From Fimimonas sp963619835 (GTDB taxonomy: Bacteria > Bacillota > Clostridia > Christensenellales > CAG-314), in contig CAVEYD010000057.1 in NCBI GenBank assembly GCA_963619835.1, positions 1-5,569 on the forward strand: a DNA stretch of 5,569 nt, given 5' to 3'. Position numbers and translations under genes: made by a program. Below are positions 1 through 5,555 of this stretch, one piece after another; positions within the stretch are counted from its first letter, which is position 1; each line of letters begins with the position of its first letter. The notes beneath the pieces are model-generated. The model was given only the letters and a program-made list of their open reading frames with translations, was not told the origin of the DNA and searched no databases.

Positions 1-1063
1 ACGTAAACGCATGATGAATGCCGAAAAAATTGCCGACGCATTTAATGGCTCGGTTAACTTTATCGATGGCGATGATGGTGTTTCTTACATGTTAACTCAG
101 GTTAGAAATTCATTGCAAAGCGTTTCAAATGCAGAGGAAAGTGCCGAATCTTTGAGTGAAAGGGTTAATTCGGTTTTGCTTGAAATAAATGATATTTCCG
201 ATTCGTTACAAGATGTTTTGTCATCTTTAGATTTTTCTCCTTTAGAGGCAGACAACGTTGAAGCTCGGTTAGATTTAATTAAAAATCTTAAACGAAAATA
301 TGGCGGAACTGTTGAAAATGTTTTGGACTTTTGCTCGAAAGCTAAGGAAAAATACGATAGACTTAGCAACAGTGCTGAATTGCTTTTGGAATTAAACAAT
401 CAAAAAAGCGATATATTGGCAAAACTTTATTCACTGTGTGAAAAGAAATCAATTATAAGAAAGAAAGTCGCCGGTGAACTTTCAAATAAAATCATGTCCG
501 AACTATGCGACTTGGGTATGAAAAACACTCGTTTTGTAGTTGATTTTGCTGATACGCCTTCAATTGAACAGTTTAATTTATCTGCAGATGTAGCGGGTTT
601 TGATAAAATTACTTTTTTGATGTCGGCTAATATCGGTGAACCGCTTAAGCCTCTTTCAAAAGTGATTTCCGGCGGTGAAATGTCTCGATTTATGCTTGCT
701 GTAAAAAATATTACCGCACAAGCAGAGAAAATTCCTACAATGATTTTTGATGAGATTGACACGGGAATTTCCGGTAAAATGGCATTGCAAGTTGCAGAAA
801 AGCTTGCTAATGTATCAGCAACAAAGAAAGGCGGTTATCAATGCATTGTAATAACTCATTTGCCTCAACTTGTAGCAATGGGTGATAATGGACTTTATAT
901 CGAAAAGATTGTTTCAAACGGAAAAACTCACACTGTTGTAAGTGATCTGTCCGAAAAGAAAATCGGAGAAGTTGCTCGCCTTATGGGTAGTGTCGGTGAG
1001 CATGCAAGCGAAAGTGCAAAAGAATTGATTGATTTTTGCGACAATTATAAACAGTCGATTTAA
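1..1063 (+). CDS. recN: DNA repair protein RecN, C-terminal part (5' end outside window)
   Basis: RecN is an SMC-like ATPase of the cytoplasm that acts early in recombinational repair of double-strand breaks. Seen: numbering from the ATG at 11, a helical coiled-coil-like stretch (about 28-160) includes the family motif LKRKYG (93-98). The C-terminal ABC half follows, with the signature SGGEMSR (220-226), Walker B ending in D247-E248 within IFDEIDTGISG, and the H-loop histidine H283 in THLPQ. The Walker A half is missing because it lies upstream. The frame stays open to the left edge (R-K-R before the first Met), and RecN proteins are normally about 550-580 residues, so the ATG at 11 is an internal methionine and roughly 200 residues are off-window. 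The stop is TAA at 1061-1063. All visible catalytic residues are intact. It ends 84 bp from a convergent gene, with a hairpin terminator between them. The identification is very secure. Confidence 0.97.
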   Translation, partial: RKRMMNAEKIADAFNGSVNFIDGDDGVSYMLTQVRNSLQSVSNAEESAESLSERVNSVLLEINDISDSLQDVLSSLDFSPLEADNVEARLDLIKNLKRKYGGTVENVLDFCSKAKEKYDRLSNSAELLLELNNQKSDILAKLYSLCEKKSIIRKKVAGELSNKIMSELCDLGMKNTRFVVDFADTPSIEQFNLSADVAGFDKITFLMSANIGEPLKPLSKVISGGEMSRFMLAVKNITAQAEKIPTMIFDEIDTGISGKMALQVAEKLANVSATKKGGYQCIVITHLPQLVAMGDNGLYIEKIVSNGKTHTVVSDLSEKKIGEVARLMGSVGEHASESAKELIDFCDNYKQSI

Positions 1064-1065
1064 TT

Positions 1066-1090
1066 TTTGTATAAATTATTTGTATAAATT
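1066..1090. repeat. Two tandem copies of a 12-bp AT-rich unit
   Basis: TTTGTATAAATT occurs at 1066-1077 and again at 1079-1090, one base apart, just after the recN stop and before the terminator hairpin. It may be simple sequence slippage in AT-rich DNA. No function is proposed. Confidence 0.6.
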
Positions 1091-1091
1091 T

Positions 1092-1123
1092 AAAGCATCT
1101 CAATCGTTTTGAGATGCTTTTTT
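1092..1123. terminator. Rho-independent terminator shared by recN and the convergent GGDEF gene
   Basis: A perfect 12-bp stem (AAAGCATCTCAA at 1092-1103 against its complement at 1109-1120) closes a 5-nt loop. On the plus strand it runs into six T (1118-1123), a good intrinsic terminator 29 nt after the recN stop. On the minus strand the same stem lies 28 nt past the stop of the GGDEF gene and is followed by an A/T-rich tail with a shorter T run, so it probably works in both directions, more weakly in that one. Confidence 0.9.
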
Positions 1124-1147
1124 GATTTTGTTGGGTTGATTTTTGTT

Positions 1148-2221
1148 TTATTGTTTTGTGCTTTCTTCGTTGCGCTTTACTTCAAACATGTGTTTGTCGG
1201 CAATCTTTAATGCGTCGTCAACAAGTAGTTGCTTGTCGTCGTAAATTGTGTAGCCAACGGCAACAATGGGTACTCGTTCGTCTTGGGCATTTATTGCATT
1301 GATTTTGTCGTTAAATGATTTGTTTATTTCCTCAATATCTTCTAATTTTTTGGACATTATTACTGCAAATTCGTCTCCGCCAATTCGGTAGCAAGTGCCG
1401 TATTTGTTGTAGGTATCGAGTAAAATATTTGCAATTTTTTTCAACGACTCGTCACCGACTCGGTGCCCGTAAGTGTCGTTTATTTGTTTGAATTTGTTTA
1501 AATCCATTACTATTAAACCAATGGAAGGTTTTGCAGATTTTATGTGCTCTTCGAAACATTTGCGGTTGTATAGTTCTGTTAAACCATCCATTTGCATGAT
1601 CATTTTTGTTCGATGTGCAAACAAGAAGTAATTACCAATAGAAACACACAAGTAGTCAATTCGCAAGTCGGTTTTTATCATTTGAATTGCAAGCCCGGCA
1701 GCGATAAATAGTAGTGTTTCGATTAGAATAGGTTCCATTGTTTTGTAGAGGCGGAATTCTTCTCTTATTACACTGATGAAAAGTCCTAAACCTGAAACGC
1801 AAAAAACTACAATATAAAGCCAATACATTTTGCCGTGGTAGTAGTTGTTTCCGTCTGAAAAATAAATTGTCAAGTCGAAATGGGCAAAAATAATTTGTGT
1901 TACTACGTGAACTATTAAGCAAATAAATGTTGTTTTCTTGTGATAGAGTTTGCTGTATGCTAAAGCGGCAGTAAATGCAATGAATGGTGTTAGGCAGTAT
2001 TCGATGGTTTTAATTATTTTTCTTAATGTTACTACGGATTCGTTATAATTTCCAAGTTTGTAGCCAATCCATTCACAAAGTGCGGCAAAGAAAATTGTTA
2101 AGCAAACAACTAAACTCTGTTTTTTAAATTTGTTGTTTATGGAAATATTTGTTAATATCGCTGTTGCAGTTAAAACTAAAACAAAAGCAGATATTAGAAA
2201 AATTGTATCTAAAATATCCAT
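1148..2221 (-). CDS. Membrane-anchored GGDEF-domain diguanylate cyclase
   Basis: Predicted to join two GTP into the second messenger c-di-GMP at the inner face of the membrane. Seen in the 357 residues: an N-terminal half with about six hydrophobic segments (roughly 6-26, 36-54, 75-90, 97-114, 132-152, 165-182), possibly a seventh near 189-202, then a single GGDEF domain (about 210-350). The domain starts with DGLTELYNR (212-220) and carries metal ligand D240, guanine-contact residues N248 and D257, and an intact GGDEF at 281-285. The allosteric RxxD inhibitory site, expected at 272-275, reads NKYG and is absent. No EAL, PAS or receiver domain is present. The membrane part matches no sensor family I can name, so the signal sensed is unknown. 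Start: the ATG at 2221-2219 has AGAGA (2231-2227) 5 nt upstream and a near-consensus promoter behind it. It is convergent with recN and divergent from deoB, so likely monocistronic. Active cyclase is an inference from motif conservation. Confidence 0.93.
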   Translation of the reverse strand: MDILDTIFLISAFVLVLTATAILTNISINNKFKKQSLVVCLTIFFAALCEWIGYKLGNYNESVVTLRKIIKTIEYCLTPFIAFTAALAYSKLYHKKTTFICLIVHVVTQIIFAHFDLTIYFSDGNNYYHGKMYWLYIVVFCVSGLGLFISVIREEFRLYKTMEPILIETLLFIAAGLAIQMIKTDLRIDYLCVSIGNYFLFAHRTKMIMQMDGLTELYNRKCFEEHIKSAKPSIGLIVMDLNKFKQINDTYGHRVGDESLKKIANILLDTYNKYGTCYRIGGDEFAVIMSKKLEDIEEINKSFNDKINAINAQDERVPIVAVGYTIYDDKQLLVDDALKIADKHMFEVKRNEESTKQ

Positions 2222-2251
2222 GTTTATCTCTTTTTATAATTGTTAAACTGT

Positions 2252-2280
2252 ATTATAGCATTTTTATTATGGCAAGTCAA
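2252..2280 (-). promoter_or_regulatory. Sigma-A promoter of the GGDEF gene
   Basis: Read on the minus strand: -35 TTGACT (2280-2275, 5/6 to consensus), a 17-bp spacer, -10 TATAAT (2257-2252, 6/6), with an extended TGC just before the -10. This predicts a start near 2245 and a leader of about 24 nt. It is among the strongest promoter matches in the window. Confidence 0.85.
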
Positions 2281-2395
2281 TAGATATTAATTTTTTGTTA
2301 TATTGTAAATTAAAAAGTTTGTAAAAAGGAACTGAAGCTTTTTTTTGAAAATTTTTGATTGATAAAAAAACTACTGACAAACAATCTTTACTTTT

Positions 2396-2424
2396 TTGAA
2401 AATGTAGTAAAATATAAATATAAC
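2396..2424 (+). promoter_or_regulatory. Possible upstream promoter for deoB
   Basis: TTGAAA (2396-2401, 5/6), 17-bp spacer, TATAAC (2419-2424, 5/6). The match is good but the DNA is so AT-rich that chance matches are expected. If used, the leader would be about 110 nt. Confidence 0.4.
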
Positions 2425-2432
2425 TTAATTGG

Positions 2433-2462
2433 TTGCAAATATTTTGTGTTTTGTTGTATAAT
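2433..2462 (+). promoter_or_regulatory. Likely promoter of deoB
   Basis: TTGCAA (2433-2438, 4/6), 18-bp spacer, perfect TATAAT (2457-2462). This predicts a start near 2469 and a leader of about 70 nt, ending in the ribosome binding site AGAAGG (2525-2530) 11 nt before the ATG. It could be used together with the candidate promoter 38 bp upstream. Confidence 0.6.
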
Positions 2463-2475
2463 AATTTTAGAAAAT

Positions 2476-2509
2476 AACTAAAAGATAACTCTTTAGTTTA
2501 ATTTTAGTT
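2476..2509 (+). repeat. Inverted repeats with alternative pairing in the deoB leader
   Basis: AACTAAAA (2476-2483) is exactly complementary to TTTTAGTT (2502-2509), and its first seven bases are also complementary to TTTAGTT at 2492-2498. The two pairings exclude each other. They lie between the predicted transcription start and the ribosome binding site. This could be an operator with three copies of a 7-bp half-site, a weak RNA switch, or chance in AT-rich DNA. Confidence 0.4.
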
Positions 2510-2541
2510 GTTTTTAGAGCTTTAAGAAGGATTTTTTATCT

Positions 2542-3690
2542 ATGAGAGCATTTATTTTGGTAATAGACGGTTTTGGCATAGGAGCTATGCCGGACTGCAA
2601 ACTTTTTAATGATTACGGTGCTAATACTTTAAAAAATATTCGCAATGCGTATGACTTAAATTTACCTACATTGGCAGATATGGGGCTTTACAACATAGAT
2701 GGTACTTACAATGACGATCGTATGCCATGTGGTGCTTTTGCCAGACTTCAGGAATTATCTAAGGGAAAAGATACAACTGTTGGACATTGGGAAATGGCAG
2801 GTGTTATTACAAAGGAATTTCTACCTACTTTTCCAAATGGCTTCCCTAAAGAGTTTATGGCAAAGTTGGAAAAAGAATGCGGAACAAAGTTTTTGTGCAA
2901 CAAGCCGTATAGCGGAACTGAAGTAATAAAGGACTACGGCAAGGAACATCTTGAAACGGGATATCCTATTTTGTATACTTCGGCTGACAGCGTTTTGCAA
3001 ATTGCAACACACAGTGATAAGTACTCGGTTGACGAATTGTATGAAATGTGTCAAAAAGCTCGCAAACTTTGTGCCGGTAAGTACGGAGTCGGTAGAGTGA
3101 TTGCACGTCCGTTTACCGGTGAGTGGCCTTATACTCGTACTGCCGACAGAAAAGACTTTTCGCTTGATCCTACTGGAATTACTTTGTTGGACTGTGTAAA
3201 AGAAGCCGGTTTGGAAAGCGTTGCTGTAGGAAAAATTGAAAATATCTTTAATGGTCGTGGAATTACAAGAAGCATTCACACTCACAGCAATCTTGAAGGA
3301 CTTAATGTAACCATTGACTTAGCAAAAGAAAATTTTGACGGTCTTGTTTTTGTTAACTTGGTTGACACAGACATGAAGTTTGGTCATAGACGTGATGTTT
3401 TTGGCTATGCTGAAGCGTTGGAAGAAATTGACGGAAAAGTTGCCGAACTTATTAAAATTTTGAAGCATGACGACGTGTTGTATATAACGGGCGATCACGG
3501 TTGTGATCCTACACATAAACAACATACCGATCATACTCGCGAATATACGCCGTTGCTTATTTACGGAACTGATGTTGTGCCTACAAACCTTGGTACGATT
3601 TTAGGATTTGACGTGATTAGTGATACGATAAAGGAACAGTTGGACATCGGATGTGGTGGAAAATCTGTTTGGGAAAAAATTACAAGATAA
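2542..3690 (+). CDS. deoB: Phosphopentomutase
   Basis: Cytoplasmic Mn-dependent enzyme of the alkaline phosphatase superfamily that interconverts (deoxy)ribose-1-phosphate and (deoxy)ribose-5-phosphate, linking nucleoside salvage to the pentose phosphate pathway. Seen in 382 residues, close to the usual 390-410: D9 in VIDGFG; GKDTTVGHWE (75-84), where T78 aligns with the phosphorylated threonine (T85 of the Bacillus cereus enzyme); the cap region with YTSADSVLQIATH (145-157) and GVGRVIARPFTGE (182-194); then D277 and H282 in DTDMKFGH, D318-H319 in GDHG and H331 in TDHTRE. These six match the metal ligands, so it should be active. The ATG at 2542 is supported by AGAAGG (2525-2530), although the 11-nt spacing is long. 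It stands alone: no deoA, deoC, deoD or nucleoside transporter lies next to it in the window, and a strong terminator follows directly. Confidence 0.97.
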   Translation: MRAFILVIDGFGIGAMPDCKLFNDYGANTLKNIRNAYDLNLPTLADMGLYNIDGTYNDDRMPCGAFARLQELSKGKDTTVGHWEMAGVITKEFLPTFPNGFPKEFMAKLEKECGTKFLCNKPYSGTEVIKDYGKEHLETGYPILYTSADSVLQIATHSDKYSVDELYEMCQKARKLCAGKYGVGRVIARPFTGEWPYTRTADRKDFSLDPTGITLLDCVKEAGLESVAVGKIENIFNGRGITRSIHTHSNLEGLNVTIDLAKENFDGLVFVNLVDTDMKFGHRRDVFGYAEALEEIDGKVAELIKILKHDDVLYITGDHGCDPTHKQHTDHTREYTPLLIYGTDVVPTNLGTILGFDVISDTIKEQLDIGCGGKSVWEKITR

Positions 3691-3695
3691 ATTTT

Positions 3696-3727
3696 AAAAA
3701 AAACGTTGCTAAGGCAGCGTTTTTTTT
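3696..3727. terminator. Rho-independent terminator of deoB
   Basis: The stem ACGTTGC (3703-3709) pairs with GCAGCGT (3714-3720), with one G-U pair and a TAAG loop. It is extended by an A run (3696-3702) facing a T run (3721-3727). It begins 6 nt after the deoB stop. The flanking A and T runs are symmetric, so it could also stop transcription from the other side, but no minus-strand gene ends here. Confidence 0.92.
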
Positions 3728-3757
3728 AACACAAAATTATGTTATTGATTGTATTTT

Positions 3758-3767
3758 NNNNNNNNNN
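3758..3767. other. Assembly gap, 10 N
   Basis: Ten unknown bases lie between the deoB terminator and the lysR promoter. A run of exactly 10 may be a placeholder for a gap of unknown length rather than a true count. Any reading frame drawn across it, including an upstream extension of lysR, is not reliable. Confidence 0.98.
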
Positions 3768-3791
3768 CTATAAAAATTTTTTATATTTTAC

Positions 3792-3820
3792 TTGAAAATC
3801 TATTTTTCTTTTGTTATAAT
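3792..3820 (+). promoter_or_regulatory. Sigma-A promoter of the lysR gene
   Basis: TTGAAA (3792-3797, 5/6), 17-bp spacer, TATAAT (3815-3820, 6/6), with an extended TGT (3812-3814) just before the -10. The predicted start near 3827 gives a leader of about 87 nt. This supports placing the coding start at 3914 rather than upstream of the promoter. Confidence 0.8.
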
Positions 3821-3827
3821 TGTATAA
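3814..3827. promoter_or_regulatory. Small dyad over the lysR -10 box, possible operator
   Basis: TTATA (3814-3818) and TATAA (3823-3827) form an inverted repeat with a 4-bp centre, and T3815/A3827 fit the T-N11-A spacing typical of LysR-type binding sites. Its position over the -10 and start site would suit autorepression, which is common in this family. The arms are only A and T, so chance is a real alternative. Confidence 0.3.
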
Positions 3828-3904
3828 GAAAATTTTATGAAATTTTAATTTGGCTTAATTTTTTTTGTACAATAATATCTATAATTGATGTTTTATTGGT
3901 TTTT

Positions 3905-3910
3905 GGAGGG
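3905..3910 (+). promoter_or_regulatory. Ribosome binding site fixing the lysR start
   Basis: GGAGGG is the strongest Shine-Dalgarno match in the window and sits 3-4 nt before the ATG at 3914. The spacing is short, but the next in-frame ATG (3929) would be 18 nt away and would remove the first residues of the helix-turn-helix domain, so 3914 is preferred. Confidence 0.75.
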
Positions 3911-3913
3911 TGT

Positions 3914-4789
3914 ATGAAATTACTACAAATGAGATACTTTCAAACAGTTTGTCGTTACGGAAGTATCACAAAGGCTGCCGAGGAATTGTTTGTAAGTCAG
4001 CCTACAATTTCTTTTTGCATTAAGGAATTGGAAACGGAATTCGGTGTTAGGTTGTTCCATCGTAGACACAACCGTTTACAACTTACCGTTGAAGGCTCGT
4101 TTTTCTTGGATAAGATAAATTATATTTTGCAATCCGTAGATAGTTTGGCAACGCAAATGAAAGACATGGGGTGTAACAGAAACCATATAAAAATTGCCGT
4201 TCCTGCAATGATATCTACTTTTTTGTTTCCGCAAATTTTTAACGCATACACTAAAGAACAGCCGGAAGTTGAGCTGGAAATGCTTGAAACAGGATCGTTG
4301 CAAGTAAGAAAGCTTGTTGACGCAAATTCGGTGGACCTTGGAATTACCATTATGGACAATGTGGTTGAGGACAGTTACAACGTTTTGCCACTTGTTTCAA
4401 CTGAACTTGTGTTTTGCGTTAGTAAATCGCATCCGCTTGCTAACAGAAAGCATATTTCGTTTAAGGAACTTGCAAAAGAACATATTATTTTGTTTAAAGC
4501 TGATAGTTATCAAAATATTTTTATTAAACGTGCTTTTTCGGATGTGGGAGTAGAGCCAAAAATTTTGCTGTATTCATCGCAACTTTACACAATAAAAGAA
4601 TTTTTGCAATATGGCAATGCAGGTGCTTTTTTGTATCGTCAAGTTGCTGATTCTAACGATGATTTGGTTTGCATACCGCTTGATCAGCCGATCATTCAAG
4701 AAATTGCTCTTATTTGGACTAAAAACGGCAGTTTGTATTCGGATGCCGAAAACTTTATTCAATTTGCCAAACAATTGAAATTTAATTAG
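3914..4789 (+). CDS. LysR-type transcriptional regulator
   Basis: DNA-binding regulator of 291 residues, the normal size for the family. Seen: an N-terminal winged helix-turn-helix (about 1-60) with the family pattern SITKAAEELFVSQPTIS (17-33), LETEFGVRLFHR (39-50) and LTVEG (57-61); a linker helix (about 62-88); and a two-lobed periplasmic-binding-protein-like effector domain (about 92-290) beginning IKIAVPA. The frame stays open upstream through the N run, but the translation there is low-complexity and lies over the promoter, so the start is placed at ATG 3914 after GGAGGG. Known for the family: tetramers bind T-N11-A dyads, respond to a small ligand and often regulate themselves and a neighbour, commonly a divergent one. 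Here no divergent gene is present: deoB is upstream in the same direction and ppa is 69 bp downstream. The effector and targets cannot be read from sequence; ppa is the only adjacent candidate. The stop is TAG. Confidence 0.95.
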   Translation: MKLLQMRYFQTVCRYGSITKAAEELFVSQPTISFCIKELETEFGVRLFHRRHNRLQLTVEGSFFLDKINYILQSVDSLATQMKDMGCNRNHIKIAVPAMISTFLFPQIFNAYTKEQPEVELEMLETGSLQVRKLVDANSVDLGITIMDNVVEDSYNVLPLVSTELVFCVSKSHPLANRKHISFKELAKEHIILFKADSYQNIFIKRAFSDVGVEPKILLYSSQLYTIKEFLQYGNAGAFLYRQVADSNDDLVCIPLDQPIIQEIALIWTKNGSLYSDAENFIQFAKQLKFN

Positions 4790-4794
4790 CTTTT

Positions 4795-4821
4795 AATCAA
4801 TTTGCTTTGCAATTTTTGATT
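4795..4821 (+). repeat. Imperfect inverted repeat between lysR and ppa
   Basis: AATCAA (4795-4800) pairs with TTGATT (4816-4821), and TTGC (4802-4805) pairs with GCAA (4809-4812) around a TTT loop, leaving a 1-by-3 internal loop. It lies 6 nt after the lysR stop. No T run follows, so it is a poor terminator. It could stabilise or process a lysR-ppa transcript, or be a regulator site upstream of ppa. No clear ppa promoter is visible in the 69-bp gap; the best -10-like boxes, TATATT (4826-4831) and TAAAAT (4835-4840), lack a good -35. Confidence 0.45.
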
Positions 4822-4858
4822 GAAATATATTTTCTAAAATTTTTAGGGGAATTTTACT

Positions 4859-5395
4859 ATGAACATTTGGCACAATATTGCAAGAAACAGAATTAACAAA
4901 GACGATTTTTATGCTGTAATTGAAATAAACAAAGGTAGTAAAATGAAGTACGAATTGGATAAAGAAACCGGACTTTTGGTGCTTGATCGTATTTTGTATA
5001 CTTCAACCCACTATCCTGCAAACTATGGCTTTATTCCGCGTACACTTGCTGATGACGGCGATCCCATGGACGTGCTTGTGTTGAGTTCTGAATCGCTTTT
5101 GCCAATGAGTTTGGTAAGGTGCTATCCTATTGGTGTGATATCGATGATTGACAGCGGTGCAAGGGATGAAAAAATTATTGCAATTCCGTTTAACGACCCG
5201 ACTTACAACGGATATAAGAATATTTCGGAATTACCGCAACACATTTTTGATGAAATGCAACATTTCTTTAAGGTGTATAAGGAATTGGAAAACAAACCAA
5301 CGTCTGTTTCGGAAGTAAACGACAAGGCTGTTGCTATGGATGTTGTGCAAAGATCTATTGATGAGTATATTGATAAAATTTTGTCAAAACAATAA
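4859..5395 (+). CDS. ppa: Inorganic pyrophosphatase, family I (soluble)
   Basis: Cytoplasmic Mg-dependent enzyme that hydrolyses pyrophosphate to two phosphates, pulling forward nucleic acid, protein and nucleotide-sugar synthesis. Seen in 178 residues (the E. coli enzyme has 175): all active-site positions I can align to E. coli are kept, namely E22, K30, E32, R44, Y56, the D66/D68/D71 cluster in DDGDPMD, D98, D103, K105, and Y140-K141. It belongs to the E. coli-like family I, not the Mn-dependent DHH family II (PpaC) found in Bacillus subtilis. The start at ATG 4859 is supported by AGGGGA (4845-4850) with 8-nt spacing; the internal Met at 29 would remove E22. It follows lysR by 69 bp in the same direction and may share its transcript; a strong terminator follows. 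Confidence 0.97.
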   Translation: MNIWHNIARNRINKDDFYAVIEINKGSKMKYELDKETGLLVLDRILYTSTHYPANYGFIPRTLADDGDPMDVLVLSSESLLPMSLVRCYPIGVISMIDSGARDEKIIAIPFNDPTYNGYKNISELPQHIFDEMQHFFKVYKELENKPTSVSEVNDKAVAMDVVQRSIDEYIDKILSKQ

Positions 5396-5430
5396 TTTTA
5401 GATGCTTAGTGGAGCAATTTTAATTTTTAA

Positions 5431-5463
5431 AAAGAAAGACGAATCTATTTCGTCTTTTTTTTT
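5431..5463. terminator. Rho-independent terminator of ppa
   Basis: A perfect 9-bp stem, AAAGACGAA (5435-5443) against TTCGTCTTT (5449-5457), closes a 5-nt loop and runs into nine T (5455-5463). The A run on the left side extends the stem, apart from a G-T pair at 5434. It lies 39 nt after the ppa stop. Confidence 0.93.
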
Positions 5464-5492
5464 GATTTTTTATATAAAATCGACAATACAAA

Positions 5493-5512
5493 GCATTTAA
5501 ATGCATTTTTTT
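5493..5512. repeat. 12-bp perfect palindrome followed by a T run
   Basis: GCATTTAAATGC (5493-5504) is fully self-complementary and is followed by A and seven T (5506-5512). As RNA it folds only as a 4-bp stem with a TTAA loop, so it would be a weak back-up terminator for ppa. It may instead be a protein-binding site in front of the next gene. Confidence 0.45.
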
Positions 5513-5524
5513 AATTTTTGTTGG

Positions 5525-5543
5525 ATGATTTATTAAAAATCAT
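5525..5543. repeat. 7-bp inverted repeat upstream of a possible next gene
   Basis: ATGATTT (5525-5531) and AAATCAT (5537-5543) are exact complements around a 5-nt ATTAA centre. This could be an operator for a gene starting at the right edge. AT-richness makes chance plausible. Confidence 0.35.
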
Positions 5544-5555
5544 AATTAAGGAAAA

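Larger units (their letters stand above)
2222..2541. other. Divergent intergenic region between the GGDEF gene and deoB
   Basis: This 320-bp stretch is very AT-rich and holds no convincing gene on either strand. The left end carries the GGDEF promoter and ribosome binding site. The right 150 bp carries one or two candidate deoB promoters and a leader with small inverted repeats. The middle (about 2281-2390) shows only A/T tracts, including a 12-bp direct repeat TTTTTTGAAAAT at 2341-2352 and 2392-2403. I see no riboswitch or tRNA-like fold there. Confidence 0.75.

Noticed and set aside
11..13. ATG at 11 as the true start of recN
   Set aside because: The frame is open to the left edge, no ribosome binding site is visible, and the protein would lack the Walker A half needed by RecN.
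2318..2347. AAAAAG...CTTTTT pairing resembling a terminator in the divergent region
   Set aside because: The stem is almost entirely A-T with a 9-nt loop, and no gene ends nearby to need it.
2374..2402. CTGACA as a third deoB -35 box
   Set aside because: No -10-like sequence lies at a 16-18 bp spacing.
2821..3285. Long minus-strand open frame inside deoB (154 codons)
   Set aside because: It is antisense to a fully conserved phosphopentomutase, has no ribosome binding site and no recognisable protein features.
3749..3913. An upstream extension of the lysR frame running through the N run from an ATG at 3749
   Set aside because: It crosses unknown bases, covers the lysR promoter and ribosome binding site, and encodes low-complexity F/I/L-rich sequence unlike any LysR N-terminus.
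4120..4359. Minus-strand and +2-frame open frames inside lysR
   Set aside because: They are shadows of the lysR codon pattern, with no start signals and no domain character.
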